A DNA stretch of 64,000 nucleotides. Source: Exiguobacterium oxidotolerans JCM 12280. GTDB lineage: Bacteria > Bacillota > Bacilli > Exiguobacteriales > Exiguobacteriaceae. The notes under the pieces were generated by a model. The model searched no databases and was not told the DNA's origin. It was given only the letters and a program-made list of their open reading frames with translations. The first letter of the stretch is position 1. The number at the start of each line of letters is the position of its first letter. The stretch is taken from positions 1,116,001-1,180,000 of the forward strand of contig NZ_JNIS01000001.1 in NCBI RefSeq assembly GCF_000702625.1, read 5' to 3'. Below, piece by piece: positions 46,666-54,746 of the stretch. A program made the translations under genes and the position numbers.

Positions 46666-46698
46666 AAAAGGAGTGAGCCACGTCGGCTCACTCCTTTT
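46666..46698. terminator. Bidirectional terminator
   Basis: AAAGGAGTGAGCC / GGCTCACTCCTTT perfect 13-bp stem with A and T runs, between the convergent SH3-like and LCP genes. Confidence 0.92.
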
Positions 46699-46704
46699 TC
46701 TGTA

Positions 46705-47631
46705 TCATTCGATTCCTAACGAATATTGTAATGCAGTTTTTGTTTGTTCGAGCGAATCGTCCGTCGGATGCCAGTAATAAATGCCATCCGCTTCTTTTCC
46801 ACCCGCTCCTTCAAGCTTTAAGTTTTCCTGATTCTTAAAGGCATCCATATAGTCAAAAGCGAGCGTCCGCATCGGTTTGAACGAGACGTTCGTTTGGGCA
46901 TTTTCCCCGACGACATCCATGATCGCATTAAATTTACTGATTGATACGTCTGACGACAGTTTTGACACGACTTGTCCGATGACATCACGTTGACGCATCT
47001 GGCGACCGAAGTCTCCCCGTGGATCTTCATACCGCATCCGTGTGTACTTTAATGCTTCGTCACCATTGAGGTTGATTTTTCCGACGCCAAAGTGTTTGTC
47101 GCCGACTTTGAAGTCTAAATCATTATTGACCGTCACCCCACCAACGGCATCGACGAGTGACGTAAACCCTTGCATGTTGATTTCCGCATAGTAGTTGATT
47201 GGAATATCGAGGAAGTTCTCGACCGTTTTGATCGCCATATCCGGTCCACCAAATGAATACGCGTGGTTGATTTTATCGTTCGTCCCTTTGCCAACGATAT
47301 CGACTTTCGTATCACGGGGGATACTGACGAGGCGACTTTCGTTCCGGGTCGGGTTCAGTGTCATGACCATGATCGAGTCACTGCGTCCGCGCTCACCTGG
47401 GCGTTGATCAACCCCAAGCAACAGAACCGAAACCGGTTTTTGTTTCTCGACGACGGCATCACCCGTATTTTTGACCGGTGACTGAATTTTCTTGACGGTT
47501 TGGTCGACTTGATAGTATGTATAACCGATGAATCCGCCGATGCCGACGACGAGGACCAAAGCAATCAACAGCATGATCTTCAGCGGCGTCCACCGCTTTT
47601 TGGCTTTTCGTTTCTTTTTGACGCGTTCCAC
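46705..47631 (-). CDS. LytR-CpsA-Psr (LCP) family wall polymer ligase
   Basis: 308 residues. A basic N-terminus, one membrane helix (about 18-40), then the LCP domain: VLLLGVDQRPGERGRSDSIMVMTLNP, SIPRDTKVDI, KINHAYSFGG, FTSLVDAVGGV and YTRMRYEDPRGDFGRQMRQRDV, where the Arg and Asp residues bind the polyprenyl pyrophosphate. It transfers teichoic acid or capsule from the lipid carrier to peptidoglycan. GTG start behind AAGGAG. It sits beside the capsule locus, which suggests capsule attachment. Confidence 0.93.
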   Translation of the reverse strand: MERVKKKRKAKKRWTPLKIMLLIALVLVVGIGGFIGYTYYQVDQTVKKIQSPVKNTGDAVVEKQKPVSVLLLGVDQRPGERGRSDSIMVMTLNPTRNESRLVSIPRDTKVDIVGKGTNDKINHAYSFGGPDMAIKTVENFLDIPINYYAEINMQGFTSLVDAVGGVTVNNDLDFKVGDKHFGVGKINLNGDEALKYTRMRYEDPRGDFGRQMRQRDVIGQVVSKLSSDVSISKFNAIMDVVGENAQTNVSFKPMRTLAFDYMDAFKNQENLKLEGAGGKEADGIYYWHPTDDSLEQTKTALQYSLGIE

Positions 47632-48172
47632 TCTATCATTTCTCCTTTTTGTCTTGCGTATTATTTCTTACCTATGAGTTCTCATTTATATCGGTTCAGC
47701 ATGAGCACTCTTATAGTCGAGTATACAAAAAATAACTCTTTTTTTGTAAAAAAAATGAAAAAAACTTCTCTACAGACTCTTATGAACTGAACCCTAAATG
47801 CTGGACGCTTGATAAAAAACTCCTCAATCCATTTCTGGACCAAAGAATCATGTCGTGACTGGTTTAATCCGCAATTTTTTTACACAAGTTAATACAAAGC
47901 CATCGTATAGCTAAATCTCTGTATTAACTTGAACTATCTTTCCATTGAAGACGTATCCTGCTCTACTCTTCGAATCATCTATACATGCGTAAATAGTCAC
48001 CTTCAGAGAACTTGATGCGCGTGCAATACTTCTACTCCCGCCTCTATTCAAATCGCACCTTTACGAACGTAATTTTGAACTGAAATTTGATCATGTTCAC
48101 AAAAATAAAAGACAGCTTCATTTCGATTATTAAAAAAGAGATGTATCCTTTCTTCAGAAAGATGGATGCACG
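47632..48172. other. Intergenic region with a 12-bp inverted repeat
   Basis: About 540 bp, AT-rich, no ORF with a ribosome site. CAAGTTAATACA (47885-47896) and TGTATTAACTTG (47920-47931) form a perfect inverted repeat around 23 bases; no T run follows. Function unknown. Confidence 0.5.
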
Positions 48173-48580
48173 CTAAGTAAGTATCTGATGGCGCGCGTCC
48201 ATCGCCTCCAAAAAATCCGTCCGGTCGAACTGATGCCGCGAATCCGCCATGATTTCAATCCGTTCACCGACTCGTCGGAGCTGAATCGGTAAGCCACGCC
48301 CGATCCAGTCCAGTTGCCGCTGCAACAAATGACGCGCCCGCTTCGTCTTTCGTTCCGCTTCGACGAACTGACGGATGTATTGCAAGACATATCCGAACCC
48401 GAACTCGATCGGAATCCGAAGCTCGACGCCGTCGTCCGTCACCCGAATCAACCCCGCGCCGTAATGAATCGCCCGCGACCATTCCTCGTCGACATGCTGC
48501 TCCCACCTGTTTACCAAAGGGACTGTTTCAAGTTTCCCTTTAGGTCCGCTCGGTTGCACCGTAAAATACTCAATTTTCAT
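48173..48580 (-). CDS. Hypothetical protein (about 135 aa)
   Basis: From MKIEYFTVQPSGPKGKL; GGAGGAG lies seven bases upstream. No signal peptide or membrane helix. The C-terminal half is a basic helical stretch (FVEAERKTKRARHLLQRQLDWIGRG). No family recognised. It has host-like codon use and lies downstream of an ugd gene beyond a terminator, so it is probably transcribed alone. Confidence 0.65.
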   Translation of the reverse strand: MKIEYFTVQPSGPKGKLETVPLVNRWEQHVDEEWSRAIHYGAGLIRVTDDGVELRIPIEFGFGYVLQYIRQFVEAERKTKRARHLLQRQLDWIGRGLPIQLRRVGERIEIMADSRHQFDRTDFLEAMDARHQILT

Positions 48581-48597
48581 CATCCGTCTCCTCCACA

Positions 48598-48638
48598 AAA
48601 AAATAGGATGAACCCACTGATGGATTCACCCTATATAA
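48598..48638 (-). terminator. Terminator after ugd (third copy)
   Basis: On the minus strand TAGGGTGAATCC-atcagt-GGGTTCATCCTA followed by TTTTTTT. Confidence 0.88.
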
Positions 48639-48642
48639 CAGG

Positions 48643-49887
48643 TCAGTTAGATGGATTGTTCGAAAATGTGTGGTGCGGTCGCCCGATGCCCTCGTACTGG
48701 ACGCCACCCGGTGCCTCGAGATGTTTCCAGCAGTTTCGTCCGTCAATCAGACGCGGCGTCTGCATGTGTTCCTGCAAGAGTTGCGGTGAGACGTACTTGA
48801 TGTCATCCCATTCCGTCATGATGACGGCGACGTCCGCTCCCGCCACTGCTTCAGCCATCGTCGTTTTTTGGTCGAGCACCGTCTTCGCTGCCGGATCATA
48901 GCCTGTCACCTTCACCCCAAGCTGTTGCAGGCGTTCGGCCAATCGTAACGCCGGTGCATCCCGTAAATCATCCGTGCCCGGTTTAAAGGCAAGTCCGAGC
49001 AGGGCGACATGCATGCCACGCTCGGGACGAATCTTTTCGAGCACGTATGCGAGCTGAGCTTCATTCGTCCGGTCCGCTGCTTCGATGACGTGAAGGTGCG
49101 TATCATGCGTGCGTGCAAGTGTCGTCAAGGCTTTGATGTCTTTTGGGAAACAGGATCCGCCGTAGCCAGCCCCTGCCCGGAGAAAGGCGGGACCAATCCG
49201 TGGATCAAGACCGATCCCGTGGGCGATGTCGTCGACGTTCGCCCCGACTTGGTCGGCAAGACGGGCGATTTCATTGATGAAGCTGATTTTGACGGCAAGG
49301 AAACTATTCGCCGCGTACTTCGTAAGTTCCGCCGTCGTCGGATCGACATGGACGACGGGTGCGTCCGTCGTCTTGAGTAATTCCTCGAGTCGGGGCGCAA
49401 GTAGCGCGTCACGCGTCCCGATGACAATCCGGCTCGGTTGACGCATATCGGCAAGCGCCGTTCCTTCCCGCAAAAATTCCGGGACCATCGCGAAGCGGAG
49501 GGACGGATGCTCCGTACTCAACCGTTCCGTCGTCCCGGGAGGAACGGTCGATTTCAAGACGACCGATGCGCCAGGACTGATCAATTCAATCAACCGGACG
49601 ACGGCTTCGACGGCTGAAAGATCACAACTGCCATCTGCCCGTTCCGGTGTACCGACAGCGACGAGGTAGAGATCCGAGACCGGGTACTCTGTCGTGAAGG
49701 TCAATCGACTTTGATTTTTTTCGAGTGCCTCATCTATCCCTTGCTCCGTAATCGGCGCGATACCTCGTCTAAGCTGTTCCATCCGTTCTCTATTCAAATC
49801 GACACATGTCACTTCATGTCCCGTGTCCGCTAGTCCGATCGCTGTCACGAGACCAACATACCCGGTCCCAATCACCGTTAGATGCAT
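48643..49887 (-). CDS. ugd: UDP-glucose 6-dehydrogenase (isolated copy)
   Basis: 414 residues from MHLTVIGTGYVGLVTAIGLA (AAGGAAGT upstream). VGTPERADGSCDLSAV, KSTVPPGTTE, VPEFLREGTAL, KYAANSFLAVKISFINE and Cys loop GAGYGGSCFPKDIKAL are intact and match the TuaD/Ugd group that makes UDP-glucuronate, for example for teichuronic acid. It belongs to a different branch from the 28161 and 36545 enzymes (sequence differs throughout). Monocistronic, outside the capsule operon. Confidence 0.92.
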   Translation of the reverse strand: MHLTVIGTGYVGLVTAIGLADTGHEVTCVDLNRERMEQLRRGIAPITEQGIDEALEKNQSRLTFTTEYPVSDLYLVAVGTPERADGSCDLSAVEAVVRLIELISPGASVVLKSTVPPGTTERLSTEHPSLRFAMVPEFLREGTALADMRQPSRIVIGTRDALLAPRLEELLKTTDAPVVHVDPTTAELTKYAANSFLAVKISFINEIARLADQVGANVDDIAHGIGLDPRIGPAFLRAGAGYGGSCFPKDIKALTTLARTHDTHLHVIEAADRTNEAQLAYVLEKIRPERGMHVALLGLAFKPGTDDLRDAPALRLAERLQQLGVKVTGYDPAAKTVLDQKTTMAEAVAGADVAVIMTEWDDIKYVSPQLLQEHMQTPRLIDGRNCWKHLEAPGGVQYEGIGRPHHTFSNNPSN

Positions 49888-50003
49888 GCAATCACTTCCT
49901 TCGTTAGTTTCTCTGTCTTCACTATACGGGAGGACGAAAGATTTGTGCATCGAAAAAGCTTTTCGAATACGCTATACTAGTCATGGGAATGGGAGGAATG
50001 TCC

Positions 50004-50249
50004 GTGGCGATTATTATCTTTTGCCTCGTCTGTCTCTTCGCATATCGTATCCGGAAGCTTCCTGAAGCAATCCGGACGATCTTACTCATCCTCGGGTTAT
50101 TCAGTGGATGGTTCGCGCTGTTTGAGATCATCAGTTATCTAGAAGCCAATCCGTATCTAGCCGCGATTCCGATCACACTCGGACTCGGGTATTGGTACTG
50201 GCACCGTAAGAAAAAACAAAACACAACGACACCGCCATCGTCTTCATGA
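50004..50249 (+). CDS. Small membrane protein (81 aa)
   Basis: The GTG at 50004 is preferred, since GGGAGG lies seven bases upstream and would otherwise sit inside the coding frame of the ATG at 49983. Two or three hydrophobic helices (VAIIIFCLVCLFAYRI, IRTILLILGLFSGWFALFEII, AAIPITLGLGYWYW) and a Lys/Ser/Pro tail. No family recognised. Confidence 0.65.
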   Translation: MAIIIFCLVCLFAYRIRKLPEAIRTILLILGLFSGWFALFEIISYLEANPYLAAIPITLGLGYWYWHRKKKQNTTTPPSSS

Positions 50250-50263
50250 TGGACTAGCCTGCC

Positions 50264-50300
50264 GACAAAGCTCACGAGCTCGTGAACTTTGTCTTTTTTT
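50264..50300 (+). terminator. Terminator after the small membrane protein gene
   Basis: GACAAAG.TCACGAG / CTCGTGAACTTTGTC stem followed by TTTTTTT. Confidence 0.88.
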
Positions 50301-50304
50301 CGTC

Positions 50305-50340
50305 AAAAAAAAAGACTACCTCCTGTGTAGAAGGTAGTCT
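50305..50340 (-). terminator. Terminator on the minus strand after the MerR-like gene
   Basis: AGACTACC.T ... GGTAGTCT stem followed on the minus strand by nine T. A second possible hairpin (AAAAGCGTC ... GACGCTTTTT, 50374-50420) lies between it and the gene. Confidence 0.8.
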
Positions 50341-50468
50341 CAGACTGTAGGCAACTTGCTAGCGTCCGAGAAAAGCGTCTTTTTCCCGTAGGAGTCAACG
50401 ACACGTGACGCTTTTTAGGTAGTATCGTCAGGAAATCCATGCATGCAGACAGTTTAGAACACAATCCG

Positions 50469-50912
50469 TCATAAACCGTTCGCTTTATGCTCGAGTGCTG
50501 CGATTTTTTCGTCAACATCCAACAACTTCAGTTCATGTTCAAGCTCAAGGCGACGTTTTTTACGTTTGAGCTGACTGATTTGTTCCGCAATTGATTCAGC
50601 CGTCGCTTCCTGTTTCGGCGGCACCGTCTCGCTTTGCGTCTGATCCATCGATTGACGGAGTGGATCAAACAAGTTCGATTTCGCAAACTTCGCCGCTTCC
50701 GGACCAAACATGTCATTGATGATCGGGAGGATCTTGTTCATCGCTGTACCCGGGATTTGTGACTTTTCATCGACCAGTCGTTTCAGCGCCAGTTCATCGA
50801 CCAAGTAACCTTTTCCATCCTGTTCCGCATGCAATTCGCCTGTCCGGATCCAGCGACGGACCGTTTCTTCCGATACACGTAATAATTCACTGATTTGTTT
50901 CGTCGTTAACAT
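50469..50912 (-). CDS. MerR-like HTH DNA-binding protein with C-terminal coiled coil
   Basis: 147 residues from MLTTKQISELLRVSEETVRRWIRTGEL, a winged-helix MerR/excisionase-type domain (residues 1-50). Residues 95-147 form a charged coiled coil (ESIAEQISQLKRKKRRLELEHELKLL ... KIAALEHKANGL), so it is probably a dimer. The promoter region holds repeated GTGTGTAT elements that could be its own operator. ATG at 50918 is an equally possible start. Confidence 0.8.
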   Translation of the reverse strand: MLTTKQISELLRVSEETVRRWIRTGELHAEQDGKGYLVDELALKRLVDEKSQIPGTAMNKILPIINDMFGPEAAKFAKSNLFDPLRQSMDQTQSETVPPKQEATAESIAEQISQLKRKKRRLELEHELKLLDVDEKIAALEHKANGL

Positions 50913-50948
50913 CGTCATCCCTCTTTCTGTTCATTTGATACTACAACT

Positions 50949-50990
50949 ATACACACGTGTGTGCGTGTGTGTCAACCGATACACACATGA
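50949..50990 (-). promoter_or_regulatory. Promoter and probable operator of the MerR-like gene
   Basis: On the minus strand TTGACA (50975-50970) and TATAGT (50951-50946) frame an 18-bp spacer. GTGTGTAT occurs before the -35 and again overlapping the -10, and ACACACGTGTGT (50951-50962) is a 12-bp perfect palindrome between the boxes. The layout suggests autorepression. Confidence 0.6.
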
Positions 50991-51030
50991 AAAAGCCTCC
51001 TGAACATAATCGTTCAGAAGGCTTTCATTT

Positions 51031-52545
51031 TTAACCGTTTCGGCGTAAGAGGAACCACAGTCCGACAACTGCAAGCCCGGCACCTGTCGCAGCAAACGGG
51101 AACGGTGTTTCTTCCCCTGCTTGCGGCAACGTTCCAGACATTTTAGTCGAACGGGTCACGTCCGTCGCCTGCTCCGTTTTCGCTTTGACCGGCGTCGGTT
51201 TAGTTTGTTCGACCGGTTCAGCACGGACGACTTCAGCCGCCAAGAAAAAGCCGAGCGTGTCTTCCGTCATCGTAAAGGTGGCTTCGACCGGCTTTCGTTT
51301 GAACAACTTCATGAATTCCTCGAGCTCCGGGAATTCTTCGTCAAGTTCTTCGCCCTGATCTTCAGCCATCGCTTTCATGTCCGCTTTCGTGATGGCACCT
51401 GAAAAATCTTCGAAGTCAAACAACGCATCCAAATCCAAATGATGCATCGCTTTCACAAGATACCCTGATTTCACTTCTGTTTTAACCGAGTACGTCCCTG
51501 GTTCGAGTTCAATCATCATCGCTTCATTCGCACCCACTGTTTCTTTGTAGACGTCTTTTCCGGTAATTGTATCCGTCACCGTATACGTCGCAGGTACGCC
51601 CGTTTCTGTATAGCCCGGTCGTTGATTCGCATCAGCGTCAAAGAAGTTTGTTACGAGCAAGAGGTTTGAGAAGTCTTCCTCTTCCTCAGCGCCATACAGT
51701 CCTGCATCAATCTCTACCGTTTGACCGGCTTTCAATTTTAAATAAAGGTATCCGTCTTCTTCATCTAAATCCGAATCGATCAATCGGTCGTCACCGACGT
51801 TTTGAGGCGAGTTGTAGTAATACCCCATGTCGAATCCATCCGTTTTGACGTCGTACTCACCCGGTTTCAAGTTCGAGAACGTGTAGCGCCCTTCCTTCGT
51901 ATACACTTCGTCGACGACATCTTCATCATGATTCAACAGCAATACAGGAACATCATCGAGTAACAACTCGCCATTTTGACGAACCCCGTCCATGTTCTCG
52001 TCATACCAGACGGTTCCACTGATCGTTCCCGTTGTTGCTTTGACAGGCTTTTCTTTTATTGGTTCTTCTTTTGTTGGCTCTTCTTTTGTTGGCTCTTCTT
52101 TTGTTGGCTCTTCTGTTACTGGTTCCTCAGTCGCCGGCTCTTCCGTCGCAGGATCGACTTGTGGTTCTTCTGTTGTTGGTTCTTCCGTTACCGGCTCCTC
52201 CACCGTCGGTTCTTCTGTTGCCGGTTCTTCTGTCACGACACGTCCGAACTCGACGAGGATGTTCTTCGATTGATCGACCGCAACGATATTGATTGTCGGT
52301 GCCGTTTCAGCCGTGAACGTCACGACGGGTGTTTTCGCGATATCGATATTTTTCCCCGTCACTTCGCCTTCGAAGACGAGCGCCGTTTCTGATTCGAGAT
52401 CGACGAGTCCTTCCCCTGTAAAGGTCAGGGTGTACGGATTCGTCCCCGTTCCGGTGACGTCCCAACTCACCGGTGCTGCTTGTACCGGGAGGATGACACT
52501 AAAGCTCAGTACCAGTGCAATAAGATACATGCCAAGTTTTCGCAT
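51031..52545 (-). CDS. Cell-wall anchored SdrD-like protein with LPQAG sorting signal
   Basis: 504 residues from MRKLGMYLIALVLSFSVILPVQA, a signal peptide. A domain of about 90 residues is followed by a repeat spacer of TEEP/VEEP/KEEP units (about 116-170), then a SdrD_B domain (GTVWYDENMDGVRQNGE ... LLLDDVPVLL, about 180-270) and a second, related domain (LVTNFFDADANQRPGYTETG, about 295-370). The tail TLPQAGEETPFPFAATGAGLAVVGLWFLLRRNG is a sorting signal, with LPQAG in place of LPxTG. A surface adhesin is likely. Gene ends before a hairpin-like stretch at 50985-51015 (AAAAAGCCT.CTGAAC / GTTCAGAAGGCTTT). Confidence 0.87.
   Translation of the reverse strand: MRKLGMYLIALVLSFSVILPVQAAPVSWDVTGTGTNPYTLTFTGEGLVDLESETALVFEGEVTGKNIDIAKTPVVTFTAETAPTINIVAVDQSKNILVEFGRVVTEEPATEEPTVEEPVTEEPTTEEPQVDPATEEPATEEPVTEEPTKEEPTKEEPTKEEPIKEKPVKATTGTISGTVWYDENMDGVRQNGELLLDDVPVLLLNHDEDVVDEVYTKEGRYTFSNLKPGEYDVKTDGFDMGYYYNSPQNVGDDRLIDSDLDEEDGYLYLKLKAGQTVEIDAGLYGAEEEEDFSNLLLVTNFFDADANQRPGYTETGVPATYTVTDTITGKDVYKETVGANEAMMIELEPGTYSVKTEVKSGYLVKAMHHLDLDALFDFEDFSGAITKADMKAMAEDQGEELDEEFPELEEFMKLFKRKPVEATFTMTEDTLGFFLAAEVVRAEPVEQTKPTPVKAKTEQATDVTRSTKMSGTLPQAGEETPFPFAATGAGLAVVGLWFLLRRNG
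52056..52140 (-). repeat. 15-bp tandem repeats encoding KEEPT/TEEP units
   Basis: TCTTCTTTTGTTGGC (plus strand) repeats three to four times with few changes, then decays into related copies up to about 52240. It encodes the Pro/Glu/Thr stalk of the SdrD-like protein. Confidence 0.8.
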
Positions 52546-52649
52546 TATGTAAATGTACACTCCATTCTAAAAATATGTCCTACCTAAATTTTAAACAATA
52601 CAGGAAAAATAAAACACTTAAAAATTTACATTGCGTTATCTTTTTTTCA

Positions 52650-52692
52650 AAAAAAGAAACTGCCTCCTTTACTTAAAGAAGAAAGCAGTCCC
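52650..52692 (-). terminator. Terminator after the Cys-rich protein gene
   Basis: ACTGC ... GCAGT with an inner CTTT/AAAG pairing, followed by TTTCTTTTTTT on the minus strand. Confidence 0.6.
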
Positions 52693-52705
52693 TTTCACTC
52701 TACTT

Positions 52706-53029
52706 TTAAACGAGTCGTTCGCAAGATGTCACACACGCTTCACACGCTTCAGCACATTTTTGACAATGGTCATGATCATGTCCGGCACATTCTTTGGCAC
52801 AGGCACGACAAATTTCGATACAGGCTTTCGCGAGTACAGATACATTCGAGCTGTTTCGAGCAATCGCTTGACTGAGCAGACCACATATATCGGCACAATC
52901 CCGATCGAGTCGGATACAGCCCGCCATGTGTGCGACGTGCTCCTCATTCAAACAGGCATCGAAGCACGCGTTGCAGGCAATGATGCAGGCATTCAGTTCT
53001 GTTAAGACAGCTTGATGGTTTTCAGACAT
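52706..53029 (-). CDS. Four-helix-bundle copper-binding protein (Csp-like)
   Basis: 107 residues from MSENHQAVLTELNACIIACNACFDACL; GGGAGG lies nine bases upstream. Cys residues recur every three or four positions along four helices (CIIACNACFDAC, CIRLDRDCADIC, CIEICRACAKEC, CQKCAEACEACVTSC) and an HDHDH segment lies in the last loop. This is the pattern of the Csp3/DUF326 cytosolic Cu(I) storage proteins. No signal peptide, so cytosolic. A partial dyad CCTA...TAGG upstream could be a metal-regulator site. Confidence 0.88.
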   Translation of the reverse strand: MSENHQAVLTELNACIIACNACFDACLNEEHVAHMAGCIRLDRDCADICGLLSQAIARNSSNVSVLAKACIEICRACAKECAGHDHDHCQKCAEACEACVTSCERLV

Positions 53030-53107
53030 AATCAAGATCCTCCCTATATATATTGTAGGTACTACTATTTTTAGTTTCCCTATCATCTTCATCACAAACA
53101 TCAAAAA

Positions 53108-53153
53108 AGAAGCATACGAGAACCGGGAAATCCAAACGGCTCTCGTATACTTC
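53108..53153. terminator. Terminator after the lipoprotein gene
   Basis: AGAAG.ATACGAGA.CCG / CGGCTCTCGTATACTTCT stem followed by TTTTTTT on the minus strand, past the operon end. Confidence 0.87.
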
Positions 53154-53162
53154 TCATTTAGT

Positions 53163-53585
53163 TTAACGGACGATTTCGAGCGGAATCTCAATGCCACGCC
53201 CGGCTCCTGCATCGATAATCAACACAGGGAGTCGTTCTTCATCAAAGATGTCCTCTTCGATCGTCGTATCTGCCGTATAAATTCGAACTTCACCCATCTT
53301 CTTTGCTTTAAATGAAACGAACGGGAACGGAATCGATTGATTGGCGACATCGAGTCGGATATCGACTTGTTGATCGTCAAGACGAATGTCATTCGCCGTT
53401 CGAATCGTCAAGCGCATCCGGTCCTTCTCCGTCAAGGAGACTTGAGCGGAAATGTTTTCCGTTTGTCCAGCACGTTTGACAGGATCAATGAAGACCGTCG
53501 GGGAAGCCGTCTTCACCACGTCAGCACGCTGACAACCTGGAATGATGAGTAAGGATATCGCAAGGGGGATCAACCAGCGTTTCAT
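53163..53585 (-). CDS. Putative lipoprotein (140 aa)
   Basis: MKRWLIPLAISLLIIPGC gives a lipoprotein signal with lipobox IIPGC. The rest is a beta-rich domain (ISAQVSLTEKDRMRLTIRTANDI, DVANQSIPFPFVSFKAKKMGEVRIYTAD) with no recognised family. Last gene of the epuA-fabZ operon. It lies 7 bp after fabZ. Confidence 0.8.
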   Translation of the reverse strand: MKRWLIPLAISLLIIPGCQRADVVKTASPTVFIDPVKRAGQTENISAQVSLTEKDRMRLTIRTANDIRLDDQQVDIRLDVANQSIPFPFVSFKAKKMGEVRIYTADTTIEEDIFDEERLPVLIIDAGAGRGIEIPLEIVR

Positions 53586-53592
53586 CAGCAGG

Positions 53593-54015
53593 TCACTTAA
53601 TCGCGAAAGTTAGTTCAGCAGTACAGGCGACTTCCCCATCGACCGTAGCTGTAGCACTCCCTTTACCGATCGGTCCACGCAGTTTCGTCAATTCGACTTC
53701 CAGTCGGAGCTGATCACCGGGTACGACTTGACGTTTGAAACGGCAATTTTCAATACCTGCGAAAAATGCGAGTTTCCCTTGGTTTTGTTCCACCTTCAGT
53801 ACAGCGAACGCACCGACTTGTGCTAACGCCTCGACAATCAGTACGCCAGGCATGACATTGTAATCCGGAAAATGGCCATTGAAGAATTCTTCATTCGCCG
53901 TGACGTTCTTGATGCCGACCGCTCGTTTACCTTCCTCGACTTCAAGAATCCGGTCAACGAGTAAAAACGGGTAACGGTGCGGAATCACTTCTTTTATCTG
54001 TTCAATCGTATACAT
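53593..54015 (-). CDS. fabZ: 3-hydroxyacyl-ACP dehydratase
   Basis: 140 residues from [23 protein letters not shown] (GGAG eight bases upstream). Hot-dog fold dehydratase of fatty acid elongation. Active-site His in [11 protein letters not shown] and Glu in [15 protein letters not shown] are present, with [11 protein letters not shown] between. Length fits FabZ. It sits in the same place as in Bacillus, near the mbl/epuA region. Confidence 0.95.
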   Translation of the reverse strand: MYTIEQIKEVIPHRYPFLLVDRILEVEEGKRAVGIKNVTANEEFFNGHFPDYNVMPGVLIVEALAQVGAFAVLKVEQNQGKLAFFAGIENCRFKRQVVPGDQLRLEVELTKLRGPIGKGSATATVDGEVACTAELTFAIK

Positions 54016-54041
54016 ATCTACAGCTCCAATCACTGATTAAT

Positions 54042-54341
54042 CTAAGCTTTCATCCAAAAATCGGTGATGCGAGTCCACGTATCGAGCTTCAATACATCCA
54101 TCGCTTCGCCACCACCAAACGTCGCGTACCCAACCATCGCGCCTACGACGAGTGCAATCACGACGAGAACCAATACGATCAATAGTCGTACAAGAATCGG
54201 TACTCGACGAGAAGAATACTCACGAAGACGTTTACGCTGCTTCTGCTCCGGGTTTTCTTGATGTTCCTGATTCGGCTCTTTTTGATGCCGTTTCAGACGT
54301 TCACGTGTCGGTTGACCCGTTCCTGCTTGGTTTTGTACCAT
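54042..54341 (-). CDS. EpuA-like protein (DNA-directed RNA polymerase subunit beta-like family)
   Basis: 99 residues from MVQNQAGTGQPTRERLKRH (AAAGGTGAT upstream). A long charged cytoplasmic N-terminus, one membrane helix (VPILVRLLIVLVLVVIALVVGAMVGYA) and a short tail (GGGEAMDVLKLDTWTRITDFWM) match the EpuA family, annotated in databases with the misleading name RNA polymerase subunit beta. Function unknown. First gene of the operon with fabZ. Confidence 0.8.
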   Translation of the reverse strand: MVQNQAGTGQPTRERLKRHQKEPNQEHQENPEQKQRKRLREYSSRRVPILVRLLIVLVLVVIALVVGAMVGYATFGGGEAMDVLKLDTWTRITDFWMKA

Positions 54342-54746
54342 CTTGATCACCTTTCATTGAGTCAGTCTAAAGAACAGTATAGCACATTAGTACCTGGTAT
54401 TAAATAGTTCCGATTTAGCTACAAGTTTGCTCTTTTTCCAAGTGTAACATGAGGAATCACCGAATATATAAAAAAAGTTCGCATTGTGTATATAAGGAAA
54501 GAAAAAACACTTTCCCATATTTTTCGATATTCTTTCACAAATTTTAAATCCAATTCATGCCCTTGCGCGTAAGCTACACAGAACGGCAAACAGAATGACT
54601 ACTGAAACGCATCAAAATTACGTTTTAAGATTTCTTCAACTTTTTAAAACTTTTTTAAATCCAAATGCCTCACTCCTTCGTAGGCTCTTCAGAAGGATGA
54701 AACAGAAACTACCAAAACTATTAAAAACTGAGAGGAATGATTACAG
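54342..54746. other. Intergenic region upstream of the MPNTG protein
   Basis: About 400 bp between divergent genes. No ORF. A GGCAAAC ... GAAACGCA stretch at 54585-54610 superficially resembles a GEMM core but lacks its hairpins. The ribosome site is GAGAGGAATG before 54747. Confidence 0.4.

Noticed and set aside
54585-54610. GGCAAAC ... GAAACGCA resembling a second GEMM riboswitch
   Set aside because: The tetraloop hairpin and the other conserved GEMM stems are missing; only short matches remain.
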